Shown piece after piece: positions 23,198 to 35,907 of a stretch of 64,000 bases of DNA (position 1 is its first letter; the number at the start of each line of letters is the position of its first letter). A program made the position numbers and the translations under genes. Under the pieces are notes generated by a model. That model had not been told where the DNA came from and made no database searches. It saw only the letters and a list, made by a program, of their open reading frames with translations. The stretch comes from Symbiodinium natans (taxonomy: Eukaryota; Sar; Dinophyceae; Suessiales; Symbiodiniaceae). The stretch lies in assembly GCA_905221605.1 (NCBI GenBank), contig CAJNDS010000191.1, positions 248,001 through 312,000 of the forward strand. The letters are read 5' to 3'.

Positions 23198-26100
23198 TCA
23201 GATGAAGTGAACACATACTGAGCCAGGCGAATGATTTGTTGAAAGAACAAAGGCATTGCCGGAAATCGGTCGACTCGACATGGGCCTAACTTTTTTCAGA
23301 CGATGCACATCTTCTCTGTCCTCATCCTTCCTCCTACGCTGTTCATAGGAGGGAAGCCGCCACAGCGGGAGCAGAAGAGCAGTGATAGCCGTGCAGCCCA
23401 GCGTCAGCGCGGCCCGCCAGGCATTCCAGCCCCAAGGTCCCTGGATGAGCCAGCTGAGGGGAAGGCCTGAAGCTGCCGCACCCGTGTAGGCTGCCCAGCC
23501 CAGAAGGCCCTGGGAGACTCCCGCCGCGCGGGCTGACACGGACTCCAAGCCGCAAAGTGCCGAAAGGGCCTGAGCCACGTAGAGCCCAAAGCCGCCTTGG
23601 AGACCAAATGAACACAAAGGACTTAATTAAGGCTCCACACACACATACACACACACACATACATGTCTTAACAGAAACTCTCAGGGTAGAGTATGCCATC
23701 CCAACTTAGGGTGTTCAGTTCGTTCCCAAGCCACCCACGAACATGGCGGCGAAGTGGAGCCTGGGAGCGTGATCCAAGCAGGCAAGGGCCAGCGATGCCG
23801 GCAGCAGGAGGAAGGTGGCAGCAGCCACGGCGACCTGGGGGGGGGGGGGGGTCTTTGTTTAAAAAGTTATGAATATGAATATAAATACAAATATAAGTAT
23901 GAAAATAAATATAAATATAATTATAACTATAAATATAAATAAATATAAATATATATATATATAAAGGGGAGGCTACGTAGGACAAATGAGTGGCAAACGG
24001 GCGTACAAACATGTACAAACTCATGCTTCGTCGTCTCTTGTGATATTGCCACGATGGTGCTTCTGCTTTATGTTGGGAAGTATGCGTATACTGCTTCTGA
24101 AATGCACGTATGGGTGCTTCCCAAATCCCGACGACATGGGTACGAACAATAAAATATACCCCCTATGATGCTTATTCTGGGAACACGAAAAGGGTACCCC
24201 TGTTTAGGGAAGCAAAGCCCGTTTCTTTAAGTACTTGAGGTTTCTTTGGAGGGGGTCCTTACTCTAAGGGTGCCACATATGTATAACAGTTTAATAATAA
24301 TAAGAATAATGGTTATTATTATTATCATTATGGGTATAATTATAACTATAAATTGTATTATTATCATCATCATCATTATTAGTATTACATAGATATGTAG
24401 GCCAGAAAAAGGGGCCTTGATTTAGAGCCCTAAACCCTAAAAAGGGACCCAGGTAACACTACCCACATCATAGAAAATGCCCCCCCCCCCCACCCACCCA
24501 CCTGAATACGGCTGCCAGTGAGGGGTGCTTCGCTGCCCCTCGTCTGCCACCAGCGGTCGCTCAAGGAGCCAGAGGAGATACTGCCGAGCCTGGGTTCAGG
24601 GTTTAGGATTTAGGGTTTGGGGTTTGGGGTTTAGGGTTTAGGGTTTGGGGTTTAGGTAGGGCTTACACGGCTTACATGGGTTTATAACAAGTTTCAAGGG
24701 AACCTACCCCTTATAAAAAAACAGCGGGGGGACAACGGGCACCACAAAACTTCCCCAGTAGCAGACCCCCGAGCTCAAAGGCGCTCAAGTAGGGCGCCGC
24801 AGCCTGCGCCGAACCGTGGAAGAGGTGAAAGGCCAGCCAATTCCTCGCAGTCAACCGTTACCAGGATGGGCTACTAGGCCCGAAAGTCCCTTTAAGGGGT
24901 TCTAGGGCCCAATAGCCCATCCTGGTATAGGGGACCCCTAAGATGGTCCCCCAAACAGTAGGATTCCCCTACAATAAGGACCCCAAAAAGATACCCCCCC
25001 TAAGTTCGGAAGCCCCAATCTTCAACGAATAACAAGAGTACTATACATTAACATGAATACAAGGTCAAAAGTAGCCCCACACCCCCAAAAGGGCCTTCTA
25101 AGCACCAAGCACACCCAATGCTGACAGCTAATCCTTGTCATTCTTGTTGGTGCTGTTGCTGTTGTTGCCTTTGATACTGCTACACCCTATGCTTGGTGAA
25201 ATGATTAGCGTTGTGATTGAGACCTGCGTTCAGTACTCGTATCATTCTTCTTATTGTTTTGTGATGATTTATTAGCTCCCGGGTCGGCTGAGCTTCATCA
25301 GGGCCGCACGCACGCCGAAGATGAAGAAGTTCGCCAGCGCCAAGTTCCCCAGGCCGGGTTCTTTCAGGCAGCCTCTCCTGAAAATTCGGATTAAGCTTAG
25401 GTTTATAAAGCCTAAAGCCTAAAGCATAAAGCCTCAAGCCGAAAGCCTAAACCCTAAACCCCAGACCCCAAACCCTTAACCCTATAGGCTTTAGGGCGTT
25501 GGGCAAACCTACGGGCCGATGAGAGCTTCAATTCCAGTACATTCCTTTTTGGGTAGAAGGGGCCCACCTGAAACTTCGAGGGTTTAGGGTTTAGGGTGTA
25601 GGGTTTAGGGTTTAGGGTTTAGGGTTTTGGGGTTTAGGGTTGGGATGTTCCCCATTATGCAAACTTAATAGGGATTATAATCAGGGGGTACTATGATCCC
25701 TATTAAGGACTGTTTGTATAGGGGGGGAACACCCAATCTGTCAAAACCCGGCCCTAAACCTAAAACAGAAGTCGAAACCCTGACCCAGACCCAAAGTGTG
25801 TTGGGGATTTAGGATGCGGGGGTTGCTATTAATTAGGGCCCCTTACCAGAAAGCACAAAAAAAACGCCCAGGCGGTTGAGGATTTCAGGGCATTTCTTTG
25901 TTTCGTATGGGGGGGGGGTTAGAGATGATTGAAACCCAAAACCCTAAACCCTAAACCCTAAACCCGAAGTGGGGGGACGTAGGATACCTAGAGCTGCATG
26001 TCCGGCGGTCCAGAAGAGCTCCATGCCCCGAAGGCTGCCAGAGGCCGGCGCTGCCAAACATTCGGGGGCCTCTTTTTGTAAGGGCTTGACGCGCTAACCC

Positions 26101-27934
26101 TACAAACCCTACAAACCCTAAACCCTAAACCCTAAACCCTAAACCCTAAACCCTAAACCCGAACCCTAAACCCTACACTCCATGCCTTGGGCTCGGGGGC
26201 CGGGCCCTCTGCGCAGGTCTGTGGGGACTCGCGCACCAGGCCGGCCACAGCCAAAGCGGCCGGAACGGCACTGAGGCCGGCAAGGAGCAGGCTCCCACCT
26301 AGGCCGTCCTTGAAATCTCGGGGGTTTAGGGTTTAGGGCTAGGGTTTAGGGTTTAGGGTTTAGGGTTTAGGGTTTAGGGTTTAGGGTTTAGGGTTTAGGG
26401 TTTAGGGTTTAGGGTTTAGGGTTTAATTAGGGTTTAGGGTTTAGGGTTTAGGGTTTAACAGGATTAGGGATGATCAGGGTTTAGGAGTTTGGGGATGCAG
26501 GGTTCAGGGTTACAGTTGGTGCCCCGCGGCTCGGAAAAGCCCGTCCACAACCAACAACGTGTATATCTGTTTGGGGGCGATCAAAATGATGGGCCATTTT
26601 GGGTTTTAGGGTTTAGGGCTTAGGGTAAGTTTAGGGTTTAGGGTTTAGGGTTTAGGGTTTGGGGTGGTCTCTATGTACAGTTTTCTCTTCAACAGCCCGT
26701 TTAAGCGTTTAACATGAACACATATTCTGAAGCGGAGCAGTCCCAGTCACGCCAGTGCCCCGACAAGGAGAGGCCGATGCTGACCATCATTGGGGCTAGG
26801 GCTCCCCCCAAGTTGTTGGAGCAGTTCCTTATCTGGGATCCCCAGTGCCAGTATCTTAAAGGACACAAGGTGGATACCCCTTTCTTGTTCAAACAGGGCT
26901 TTGTACCCCTTTCTTGTTCAAACAGGGCTTTGTTTGGGCTCGTAATCTACCAACAAGGGATCAAGGAGCACCGCTGGGCATCCTATAGATGTCTTTCCCC
27001 CCTCCCCCCACCACCCACACACCCGGATCACGCAGTTTCCCCTCTTGAAATTCTTAGGGTCACTCAGTCAGGTAGACCCTCCTTGGAAGCATGACCAAAG
27101 CCTCAGGTACCCATGCACATGCAGTTCTGCTAAGGCTCCAGATCGACCAGAAGAGCCCACGCTCCTTGGGACCACACCACTCGTTGATGACGCGGGCGCA
27201 TGAGGGGCTCCCCAAGCCCTGGAAGAGGCCGTTGAAAGCCCACACCTGAGGGGCCCAAGCTCGGATTCTGGTGTAAGGGCTGGTGGGTGACCTTGAACCT
27301 GTGTTGTGGGGTTTAGGGTTTAGGGTGATTTAGGACTCATAGGGTTTATGGGTCTGAGTTTCGGGTTGGTGTTGTCAAATACGGCCCGAGATGCCACCGC
27401 CAGCATCAAGGTGAGCCGCAAGGATGGGAGGCAAGCGGCCAGGACATTGCAGGCTCCGGTAAGCAAGAGGCCCAGCACCAAACACCAGGATGCGGGAAGA
27501 TCCACCGTCAGGACACTTGTGAGCACCTTGCTTAGGCCGATGGTGATCTGACCCGCGCTGAGTATCAACCCGAGCTTCCGCAAATCCAGGCCCTGGCGTT
27601 GGACCAGGGAAGGGCCCGCGTAGGTCAGTGAGTACCGGCAAACATAGTACCAAGCATACGCCAGGATCAGGCCGGTGATCACCGCGGCCCGGCGTAGTCT
27701 GAGCTGCGGGGCAAGCCGGCCGCGCTCAAACGCGCGACGCCGCGTTGCCCCAGCTCGCATGGATCTCCATCGACAGTCTCCCGTCGACTGTAGCCCACGT
27801 AGCCCACTCCAAGACTCTCGAGGTAGGGGGCCTTGCTGGTATCCGCGCAAAGGGCGTGGTGGGTGTGTCGGCAAAACTTTGGCCAGAAGCTGCGCCTCTC
27901 CGGCGCACTGCCTGACGAGGACCATGGGGACCAT
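23198..27934 (-). CDS. Organophosphate:phosphate antiporter-like transporter (SLC37/GlpT type, major facilitator superfamily)
   Basis: Predicted 12-helix membrane carrier exchanging a sugar phosphate or glycerol-3-phosphate for phosphate; organelle or ER location is typical of the family but not shown here. Exons: 27934-27383, 27245 to about 27120, about 26830-26751, 26298 to about 26179, about 26070-25990, 25377-25294, 24843-24763, 24589-24502, 23834-23732, 23595-23198 (stop). Diagnostic parts: helix 1 YAWYYVCRYSLTYAGPS with the Arg that binds phosphate in GlpT, WAFNGLFQGLGSPSCARV in helix 4, NLGGALAPMMV in helix 5, ANFFIFGVRAAL with the second conserved Arg in helix 7, and FELGGLLGSISSGSLSDR across the 24763/24589 junction. 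Clear donors: GT (27383, 24502, probably 26751) and GC (25294, 24763, 23732). The 27.1/26.8 kb junction and the exact ends of the 26.0-kb exon are unresolved. The first Met gives a long, Arg-rich N-terminus; an internal Met is possible. Confidence 0.9.
23868..23962. repeat. ATAAAT microsatellite in a transporter intron
   Basis: Degenerate TATAAATA repeats following a G12 run at the acceptor of exon 23834-23732. Confidence 0.85.
24858..24928. mobile_element. MITE-like family E, copy 1
   Basis: Ends TTACCAGGATGGGCTA and TAGCCCATCCTGGTA. Lies 15 nt before the acceptor of transporter exon 24843-24763. Confidence 0.72.
25642..25734. mobile_element. MITE-like family A, copy 2
   Basis: Ends GGGATGTTCCCC and GGGGGAACACCC; contains CTTAATAGGGATTATA and its partial complement. 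Lies inside a transporter-gene intron. Confidence 0.7.
26098..26170. repeat. CCCTAAA array, lower arm around a transporter exon
   Basis: Lies directly after the donor of exon 26298-26179 in transcript sense. Confidence 0.9.
26321..26456. repeat. TTTAGGG array (about 18 units), upper arm around the same exon
   Basis: Longest near-perfect array in the window, with one TTTAATTAGGG interruption; about 20 nt above the acceptor. Confidence 0.95.
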
Positions 27935-28341
27935 GCAGACCGGCTCAGATATGATCAGTACGAGCGCAGCATCGACTCGACTATTTAACAGTCCATGCTG
28001 GGCCTCTGCCTACATGACGTGTCGGGCTCGTTCTTGCAGTTGAAGGTTTGAGTTACGCAGCTGCATTCGGACTTTCGCCTCGTCTTAGGAGGCTCAAAGC
28101 TTAGGGATAGGAGCTTCATGGACGTTGGATCGCGTCGAGGTTTTCAGGCTTTAGAGCTTATAGGCCAGGATCGTACTACTGTAAGGACTCCACTGGGTCT
28201 AGGCTTCACGATCAGCGGCTTCGATTTCGAAGTCAGATGGTGAGCACAGTGAAACGTGTTGCCTTGATGTTGCCTGCTAGGACCCTAAACCCTAAACCCT
28301 AAACCCCAAACCCCAAACCCTAAACCCTAAACCCTAAACCC

Positions 28342-30175
28342 AGCCTTCTGCAGAAGCATTTGATGCACCAGCACATGAAAGACATCCCAGTCTCTGCATC
28401 TCGGAACTGCCCACCCAATGCATGAAAACCTAGAAGCATCCATCTCAACCCAACCCCTAAGTCCCAAGTCCCTCAGCCTTAAGTCCTACACCTTATGAAG
28501 TCCCTAAACCCTAACTAAACCCTATGTCCCTAAATCCTAAGTCCCCAAACCCGAACTATACACTGCCCTGACTCATCCCTAAATCACTACACCCTTAAAA
28601 TTCTATGTGGGGCTTAGGGTTCGGAGCCTGCTGGACAGCGTCGCTGGCACGATTGCCCTCGGCAGCCACGGCGGAACGCGCTTCCGTCCGGGCCTCCGGG
28701 ATGTGTGTTGGGTGGGGCAAGGTTTAGGGTTTAGGGTTTAGGGCTTAGGGTTTAGGGTTTAGAGTTTAGGGTCTAGGCTTTAGGGTTTAGAGTTTAGAGA
28801 CGTAGGGTTCAGGGTTCAGTTAGGGTTTAGGATTTCGTTTAGGGCTTCGGAATTAGGGCTTCGGGCTTAGTGCGCTGCTAGGGTTGTGCCACAGTTACGC
28901 TGCGCCTTGAACTTCATAAGTAGGCCCTATACTAAAGACCTTGAAGGAGTGTTTGGCCTTCCCCTAGAACCAACTCCTTGCTTCCCATGCCTAGGGGTGC
29001 CAGAGCATTAGTTTTGTTGGAATCTCCTGAACCCTAAACCCCAAACCCTAAACCCTAAACCCTAAACCCTGGGCTCGGGGAGGCTTAGGAGTCCACACGC
29101 CTGTGCATGACACGGTGCTTCTTGCTGGAGACCCAACACCAACCCGAGACTCGAAACTGTAAACCCCAAGATCTTTAAACCGTTGAAAGTTTAGGGTGTT
29201 TTGTACTGGTTCCTAGTAGCCTAGTAGGGCAAGAGGGCAGTACGTACGCTATATCCCCCGGTATACATCTTAGGGAAAATGAATATGTACATATGTATAT
29301 ATATATATGGTACCCCAATTGCCTCATTCCTGTCTAAGAACCAAAGCGCGAGTAGAACCCTACACCCCACCCACCTTAACATGGGATCTGCGCGGCTGTT
29401 GAACTTCCACTGCTTCAGGGGCCCCACCAAGTTCGCACTAAAAAGACCCTCCCTGAGCCCCGAGCTCTGCGAAATTCAGCGGTTTATGGTGTGTGGCTCA
29501 AAATGGCTGGTGCACCCTAAACCCTAAACCCTAAACCCTAAACCCTAAACCCTAAACCCTAAACCCTAAACCCTAAACCCTAAACCCTTCCCGCGAACCT
29601 AGGAGAACAGAAGGGTGGCCAAGCCTCGGCGACCGCCTGGGCCACGATGCTGCGCTCAAACTCCTGGCTCAGGTTTCGAGTTTGGGAGGGTGAACCTGCA
29701 AGCCCTCAAGCCCTCAAGCCCTCAACCCTAAACCCTGCAAGCTCCAAACCCTACAAACCCTAAACTTTAAATGCATCTCTTGGGTGGCATGGCTGTCTGC
29801 GACAAGGTCTTGAAAGTACAGGCCCAAACCCGAAAAGCCGTTGTGGGAGCCCTACTCCTAGACCCTTTACACCCTGATAGTCCGAAACCCCTAAACCATA
29901 AAACCCTGAAACCCTGAACCCTTGATGCTTAACCCTAAACTTGGGATGTTCCCCTTACATTAACAGTCCTTAGTCGGGATTGTAAGAGGGGTACTATAGT
30001 CCCTATTAAGGACTGTTAGTAAAAGCGGGAACATCCCAAACCTAAACCCCAAACCCCAAACCATAAACCCTAAACCCATATAGCAAGACCCTACAAACCC
30101 TGACGCCCGTCCTCCGTCAGCGCCCGGCTCAGCGCTTGGGAACGTTCCATGGTGCGGGACCGTTCCTCCTTGAAA
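28342..30175 (-). CDS. Four orphan coding-like exons between ceramidase and transporter genes
   Basis: Minus-strand blocks: 30175-30105 (FKEERSRTMERSQALSRAL), 29690-29590 (LSQEFERSIVAQAVAEAW), 28700-28622 (EARSAVAAEGNRASDAVQQ) and 28425-28342 (LGGQFRDAETGMSFMCWC, then KCFCRR). The first three are charged and helix-prone, like the coiled-coil exons at 35.9-43.4 kb. They could be a small separate gene or 5' exons of the transporter gene; the long Arg-rich start of the transporter makes the second option worth considering. Each block is flanked by CCCTAAA-type repeats on its low-coordinate side, and two have TTTAGGG-type repeats on the other. No start or stop could be assigned. Confidence 0.4.
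29516..29588. repeat. CCCTAAA array (about 10 units)
   Basis: Abuts the coding-like exon 29590-29690. Confidence 0.93.
29941..30038. mobile_element. MITE-like family A, copy 3
   Basis: Near-perfect ends TTGGGATGTTCCCC and GGGAACATCCCAA with inner ACAGTCCTTA and TAAGGACTGT. Confidence 0.75.
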
Positions 30176-30982
30176 CGTACAGGGGTTTAGGGTTTAGGGT
30201 TTAGGGTGCTGAGATGGGATCCACAGAAGAACTTGAAAAGGTATGAGGCTGGTGCGATGTAAAGGCGTGTTCCAACTAGAACGGGCACCAGTCGTCATGA
30301 ATAAGATTGGTATGTGAGGTTGCGTGCTTAGGGCTTATCGCACCAACCCGAAACCCAAAACTCTAAATACCACCCAAGGGAAAACCCAAATGAAATCGAC
30401 TAGTACAGTTAGACCTTGACAGCCCGACAACTTGAAGCAACCGACCTTGTAACTATACTAACTATAGCAACCGCAACCCTGCTTCGGTAGGACGTCTACA
30501 AAGCCAAGAATGACCTTGTACTGACAACTAGCTGTGCAAACTACATGAATATGATTGAATAAGCACTTTTATTACTTCAGGGTTGCATGGATGCAAGCTG
30601 TTGATGTGTGTGTGTGGGTGTGGGACAGAAACGCATCTGAGACCAAAGGTCCGAAGGACTTTATGATATAATGATATAATCGAACAAGCCTAAACCGTAT
30701 AAAATGTATAGTCATAAGAAACGAAGAGGGGGAGGCCACGAGGCTAGGAGCGGGCGAACGGCTGCCTCACTTCGGACCGTCGTGCAGGGCTTCGGCAAGG
30801 TGAATACATCGCAGCTTTTTGCAAGCCGCCGAACCAGCTGTCCGTGGCGGATGCTTGCCGAAGGCATGTGCGAGCGGTGGCCCCTCAGCCATCTATGACA
30901 TGGATGTGCTCGACACATGCACTCGACAAATCGTGGGTTCCATCTGATGGGCTTTACAATGTTGCAAGCTTGGTAAGCTACT

Positions 30983-33900
30983 TTAAGTAGAGCTCGACGT
31001 GGCCCTAAGCTCAGTGGCACTGTGCTTTGGGGACACAAAGACGATGTGAGGAATGGGTGACAGGCGCAAGCTCACATCCTTCTCCAGGACAACCTTCAAG
31101 CGGTGGTACCAAATTCCGACCAGAATGTTGTAGAGGCCGCATGAAACCATGAGGTGCCACCCCCAGGCGTGGAAGTTCCAGTAGTCATAGGCCGGCAGCC
31201 TAAGGTCGTTGAGGATTTCGGGTTTCAGGGTGGGCTCAGGGTTTCCAAACCCGAAACCCTAAACCCTAAACACCCTAAACCACCCTAAACCACTAAACCA
31301 CACGAAACCACCCTAATTCACTCTAAACCACCCTAAACCACGCTAAACCCTAAAAAAGGACCAAAAGGCACCAAGAAAGATCCTGGCAGCATGTGCAGCT
31401 GGTCGCAGAGCTTCAGGTCCATCAGCCACACGGAGATCGCGACCAACAGTGCGACGAAGCCGTGCCTTGAAACTGCATCCCTCTACTTAGGGGTTCATGG
31501 GTAGCTATAAGCAGGGGCCTTAAAGGGCTTATAAGTATACTTACTTGGAGGTTCATGGGTAGTTATCAGTCGGGCTATAAGTGGGGTTAGAAGCATACTT
31601 ACCATACTTAGAACCCTGCTTAAAACCACCCATGAACCTCCAAGAAGAGTTTAGCCACTACATCCCAAATCCTCAAACCTAACCGGGGCGAGGTTCTAAA
31701 CCTGGGGATAAAGGATCAAGCTTTGCCAGCTCGAAGGTTTCATGCAAGGCGGGGAATACGAAGATTCACAGCGTGTTAGGGCTTTAACACCCACGAAAAT
31801 CCATGCCGCATTCGCGCAAAGCAAAGGAAACCAATGCCCTAAACCCGAAAAAAGAAGGCAGCTCAGGAACGACATGACCTTCTTCAACTCTGGCATTTCG
31901 CTGGGCAAGCTGCGGTAGAATAGCGTCACCTGCCAGCTTCTGAACTCTATCAGGGAATGAGAGAACTTGGTAATTGCAGTGCCTTGTATACCCCAATATA
32001 TATATATATATATACCCATTAAGGGATTCTATAGGATAGCTCACTCCCTTCTTCGACGAAGAACCAGTAAAACGAAGGTTGGACTCTATCAATGGGGCTT
32101 AGGGCTCAGGGATCTTACGGCTTCGGGTCACGGACTCGTTTGACAATGCAGCGCTCTTCGTGGGGGTCAATTGGTACCGCCGGGGGAGGCAAGGGTAGTT
32201 TTGTTGGTCCGAAAGTCTCGCTCTAGGTCTACACTCCTGCAGGTGCAATAGCTGCCTATTGTATAGACACCGTCTAGCTCCTGAAGCCGGTAGTTGAACC
32301 CTTTTTGGTGGTTGAATTTCTTGGTGCTCTGTGGCAGTCTCTCCATACCAAAGAGGACAACCAAGGGCCCAGCAAGGACACCCAAGACATATACACTCAC
32401 CAGTTTAAGGAAGCCCTACATACACTCACCAAGAACAAGCATAAAGGTCCCTCATCTGGTGCGGCAACCGTCCCACTACCTCTGTGCCTTGCAGACCGCG
32501 AGGAAGGTGGCCAGCCCAAAAAACGCGTGGAAGGAGAACCACTGCTTGTTTCCACTGCGCTCGGAGGTCATGAGCGTGGCAACCGCGGCATAGGCGAACC
32601 TGGGATTCCAGAGCTGGGTGCCCAGTAAGCCAAAGCCTAAAACACCCTTTCTTAGGATTTAGGGTTTAGAGGGTTTAGAGGGTTTATAGGGCTTATACGA
32701 CTTTTTGGGGCTCATATGCTTTACAGAGGTTACGGAGTTTTGTAGGGCCCCTTGAACACCCCCTTGAACAACCCAGCCAAGCAGCAAGGCCACGGGCAAG
32801 ATGCGGTAGGTGGGCTTGACATGCTTCTGTTCGAAGAGGACGTAGAGAACTATGGCCTTAGTGCATTCTTGAGCGCGGGGTTGCGCATTGCGTACCACGA
32901 GTCATTTGTGGCATTCCTAGGGCTTATAGGGATTTACTACGCTAGGAGGTAATTTTCATTGCGGGTTTAGGGCGAGATCAAAACTTTGCCGCTGCACAGG
33001 CCAGGAACCACGGTCCACAGCATCGGCACCTGGGCAGCAGCTTTCTCTGTTCTTCTGCGGTTTAGGGGTCTAATCTAAAGGGCTTCGGGTTTGTGGGGTT
33101 TAGGGTTTAGGGCTTAGGGTTTGGGGTGTGGGGTTTGGGGTTAACGGTTTAGGGTCTACCCATCACTACATGGGAGATTCCCCTGCCATGGCCTTAGAGC
33201 AGTCTTGGGGGGAGGCTTCGAGGGCACTCCTGAGACCCCCCTTTTGCAAGCCCCAAACGAAGCCCCCCAAAAGCCAAAAGCTGAACGCAAAACTCCAGCA
33301 ATCACCAAATCTCCCCTCGGCTGGCCATATGCGCCGAGGCCTCGGGCCGGAGGTGTATAGGTTGTCAGAACAGGCACCTCCAAATCCTACACCCAAAGCC
33401 CTTTTCGCACCCTTTTTTTGGCCTCAAATGACCCCCACCCCCCCCCACCCCCCCCCCCCCCCCACCACCCACCCCCCCCCCACCCCACCTCCCCCTCCCC
33501 CCCACCCTGCCGAAGAGTCGCCTTAAACCTTAAGGGGCCTGGCTCAACCCTACGATCACTCCAAGCCGAACCCTAAACCCAAAAAAACCCTCAACCCCAA
33601 AGCGTGAACCTTGAGCCCTAAACTAACCCTCAACCCCAAACCCCAAACCCCAAACCATAAACCATAAACCCGGAACCCTCAACCCTCAACCCAACCCTTA
33701 TTGCTTGGGGTCCAGCGACTTGGGCGCTGCGGAATCACCATGCTCACGCGGATGCGCTGGGCCGGGCCGAGGCGGGTCGCGTAGCGTTAAAATTAAAAGG
33801 CCTTTAAGGGTTGAAGGGCTGGGAAAAGAAGGAGCGCTCAGGGTTTCGAGGCCTCAGAAACCCCAAACCCTGAACCCTCAAAACATAAATCCCTGAACCC

Positions 33901-35191
33901 TAGCCGTATGTTTTTGGTTGCTCTGCGCCTGGTCCCATCGCTGGTACTCGAAGAGCAGTGTCCCATGGAATGCGACGCTTCCCAAGCCCACGACCGTTAC
34001 GCTCAAGAAGGCGATGATGAACCTTTTGTTCGGGGTCTAGGTCTTCTGAGCTGTTCTTGGAACTCGTCTGAACGGAGAAAACACCGCAAGTTCAAACGTT
34101 GCCAACAACGCGGTTGTGGGTGTCAGGGCGGCTTGGGTGCAAGTGATGCAGGCGATCCTTCTCCTAGCTTGCAGCTTTCGCCGATGCTTCCTCATGATCT
34201 CTGCTCAGCGTACAAGGAGAACCCTTCCCTAAACAATCATAGGGGCCCTGCCCCACATGATGCATATACGTTTTAGGTATAAGAAGCTAAAATAGGAACC
34301 CACAACTAAAGGATGTATTAAAGTATAGTACTCCAAAACCCAGTTATAAGCCCTAAGTGCCTCCATTCCATGCAGTCTCTTCTCCGGAAGTGGACAAGGA
34401 TGGGAAGAAAGCCGGCGACCGCAATGAACATGGACGTCAGGGCGTTGAAAAACTCCGCAGCGTAGGACGTCCTAATCTCTGACTTCTGACTCGTCCCGAA
34501 CCCCTGAACCCTAAACCCTAAATCCCTAAATCCCAAACCCTCTCAACCCTACCCTCTAACTCCTTGGTAGTCTGGGCTTGCCTGGCTTCGCCCAAAATCG
34601 CGCACACCCCAAACCCGAAACGATGAGGTTTCCCTAATATGAAAAAAAACATAAGGCTACATTTTGGGGGAGGGGATTCAGAAAATCACGATTTAGTATT
34701 TGGAAGATACAGTCGCTATTCGAGGGAAACAAGCAACCCCTTTGGCATCTTCGGCAACCCAGCTTTCGCAAACTCTCGGGCTTCTGAATGCAACCTACTT
34801 GGGGCTTAAGGCTCGTAGAGTTTCCGGGATATCTCGCCAGTGAAGCCCTGAACCTCGCGCAACACTTGCGTAAAAAAGCGGGATTCTAGCAGCACACTAG
34901 CACAAGGTACATCATCCCCCGATTGCTGAGTTCATGGACTCCCCGAGAGGAGAGAGCAGGAGCCCTCGCGCACTCGAAAGGGTCCCCCCCCCCCTGCCAT
35001 GCAAACCGCAAGATTCAGGCTCTGAGGGTTAAAGTTCGGGGTTTAATTAGGGTTTGCTGTAGGGTTTAGGGTCAGCAATACCCTTCCCCCCCGTTCTTAC
35101 AGCCAGCACAGCCGAGAGTCACAATGTAGTTGCGCTCACACCAGTCCATGGTGGCCGTCGGTGGGCCCCAATATCCCGTCATCCCTTCCAT
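30983..35191 (-). CDS. Alkaline-ceramidase-like integral membrane amidase (about nine exons)
   Basis: Predicted ER/Golgi membrane enzyme that hydrolyses ceramide to sphingosine and a fatty acid. Exons: 35191-35121, 34471-34364, 34022-33929, 33029-33009 (21-nt microexon), 32856 to about 32773, about 32615-32480, about 32395-32330, 31465-31391, 31199-30983 (stop). Family signatures in order: GYWGPPTATMDWCERNYIV at the N-terminus, TSYAAEFFNALT, VVGLGSVAFHGTLLFEYQ then WDQ|VPMLW, SVWLMDLKLC, and FHAWGWH. The family binds Zn with one His in the GSxxFHxT motif and two His in the HxxxH motif; here the last motif has four residues between the His (HAWGWH), one more than usual. Donors inferred from frame: GA (35121, 34364), GC (33929, 31391), GT (33009, 32480). 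Junctions at 32.8-32.3 kb are approximate. The first in-frame ATG at 35191 starts just before the conserved GYWGP. No transcript supports the splice sites. Confidence 0.87.
31488..31644. mobile_element. MITE-like family C, copy 2 (nested or tandem)
   Basis: Two left ends (GGGGTTCATGGGTAG at about 31490 and TTGGAGGTTCATGGGTAG at about 31554) and one right end (ACCCATGAACCTCCAAG). Lies upstream of the acceptor of the ceramidase exon at 31465. Confidence 0.7.
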
Positions 35192-35423
35192 GGCCGCGGT
35201 TTTTTTGGAACCTCAATGCCCTGCAACCCTGTCCAACGACAGAGTCTAAGTCTAAGACCCCACTCTGCGGTAAGTATGCAGGTGTTTTTTGTTACCTGTG
35301 AAAATTCTTTACCTGTTGAGCATCGTGTGGTTCTTCTGCAAAGTTCTGGCAGCTACCTTCGGCCAACGTCTCTCGCAACTCCCTCGAGATGGCGCGCGGA
35401 AACCAGCTCACTGGGAGTATGCA

Positions 35424-35548
35424 CATGGGGGTTTCCGAAGATAGGGGTACTTTTTTTTTTTTTTTGCGGGGGGGGGGGGTCCATTTAAGGGATTCTGTTC
35501 CATTTAGGGTATAACAGGGGTATCCTATTTTGGGAAATACCCACATGG
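35424..35548. mobile_element. MITE-like family F, with homopolymer core
   Basis: Inverted ends CATGGGGGTTTCCGAAGATA and TTTTGGGAAATACCCACATG flank a T16-G10 core. A related left end (ATGGGGGTTTACGAAGATA) with a right end AAGTTCGGAAACCACC is at about 9540-9650. Confidence 0.55.
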
Positions 35549-35907
35549 ATTATAATACACTCACCTATGTTCAATTCCTGCGCAGCTTAGCGTTTGGCAA
35601 TAAGGAGTAAACGTATGCTTGTGGTCAGGGAACTACCGGGATTCATGATTTCTCTTCTGCGCTCACATGGTTTGCCTGCTACCTTGAGTGGCACGTCAAT
35701 GCTTTCATGACAGCCCCAAACCCTCAAGAAGCAACTGCAGAAATGCACTGAGGCCTTCCCTCATTTTTGGGACGTCCTCCCCCCCCCCCCTCCCTGCCAT
35801 CCACCCTAAACCCTACAACCCTAAACCCCAAACCCTAAACCCTAAACCCCAAACCCTAAACCCTAAAACCCTAAACCCTAAAACCCTAAAATGCTAAAAC
35901 CCTAAAC

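Noticed and set aside
29495-29520. Possible dinoflagellate spliced-leader relic (GGCTCAAAATGGCT on the + strand)
   Set aside because: The bases form a small palindrome and do not match the leader in order; no gene start is adjacent.
33420-33526. Pro/His-rich frame
   Set aside because: Low-complexity C-rich tract, likely a homopolymer-derived by-product.
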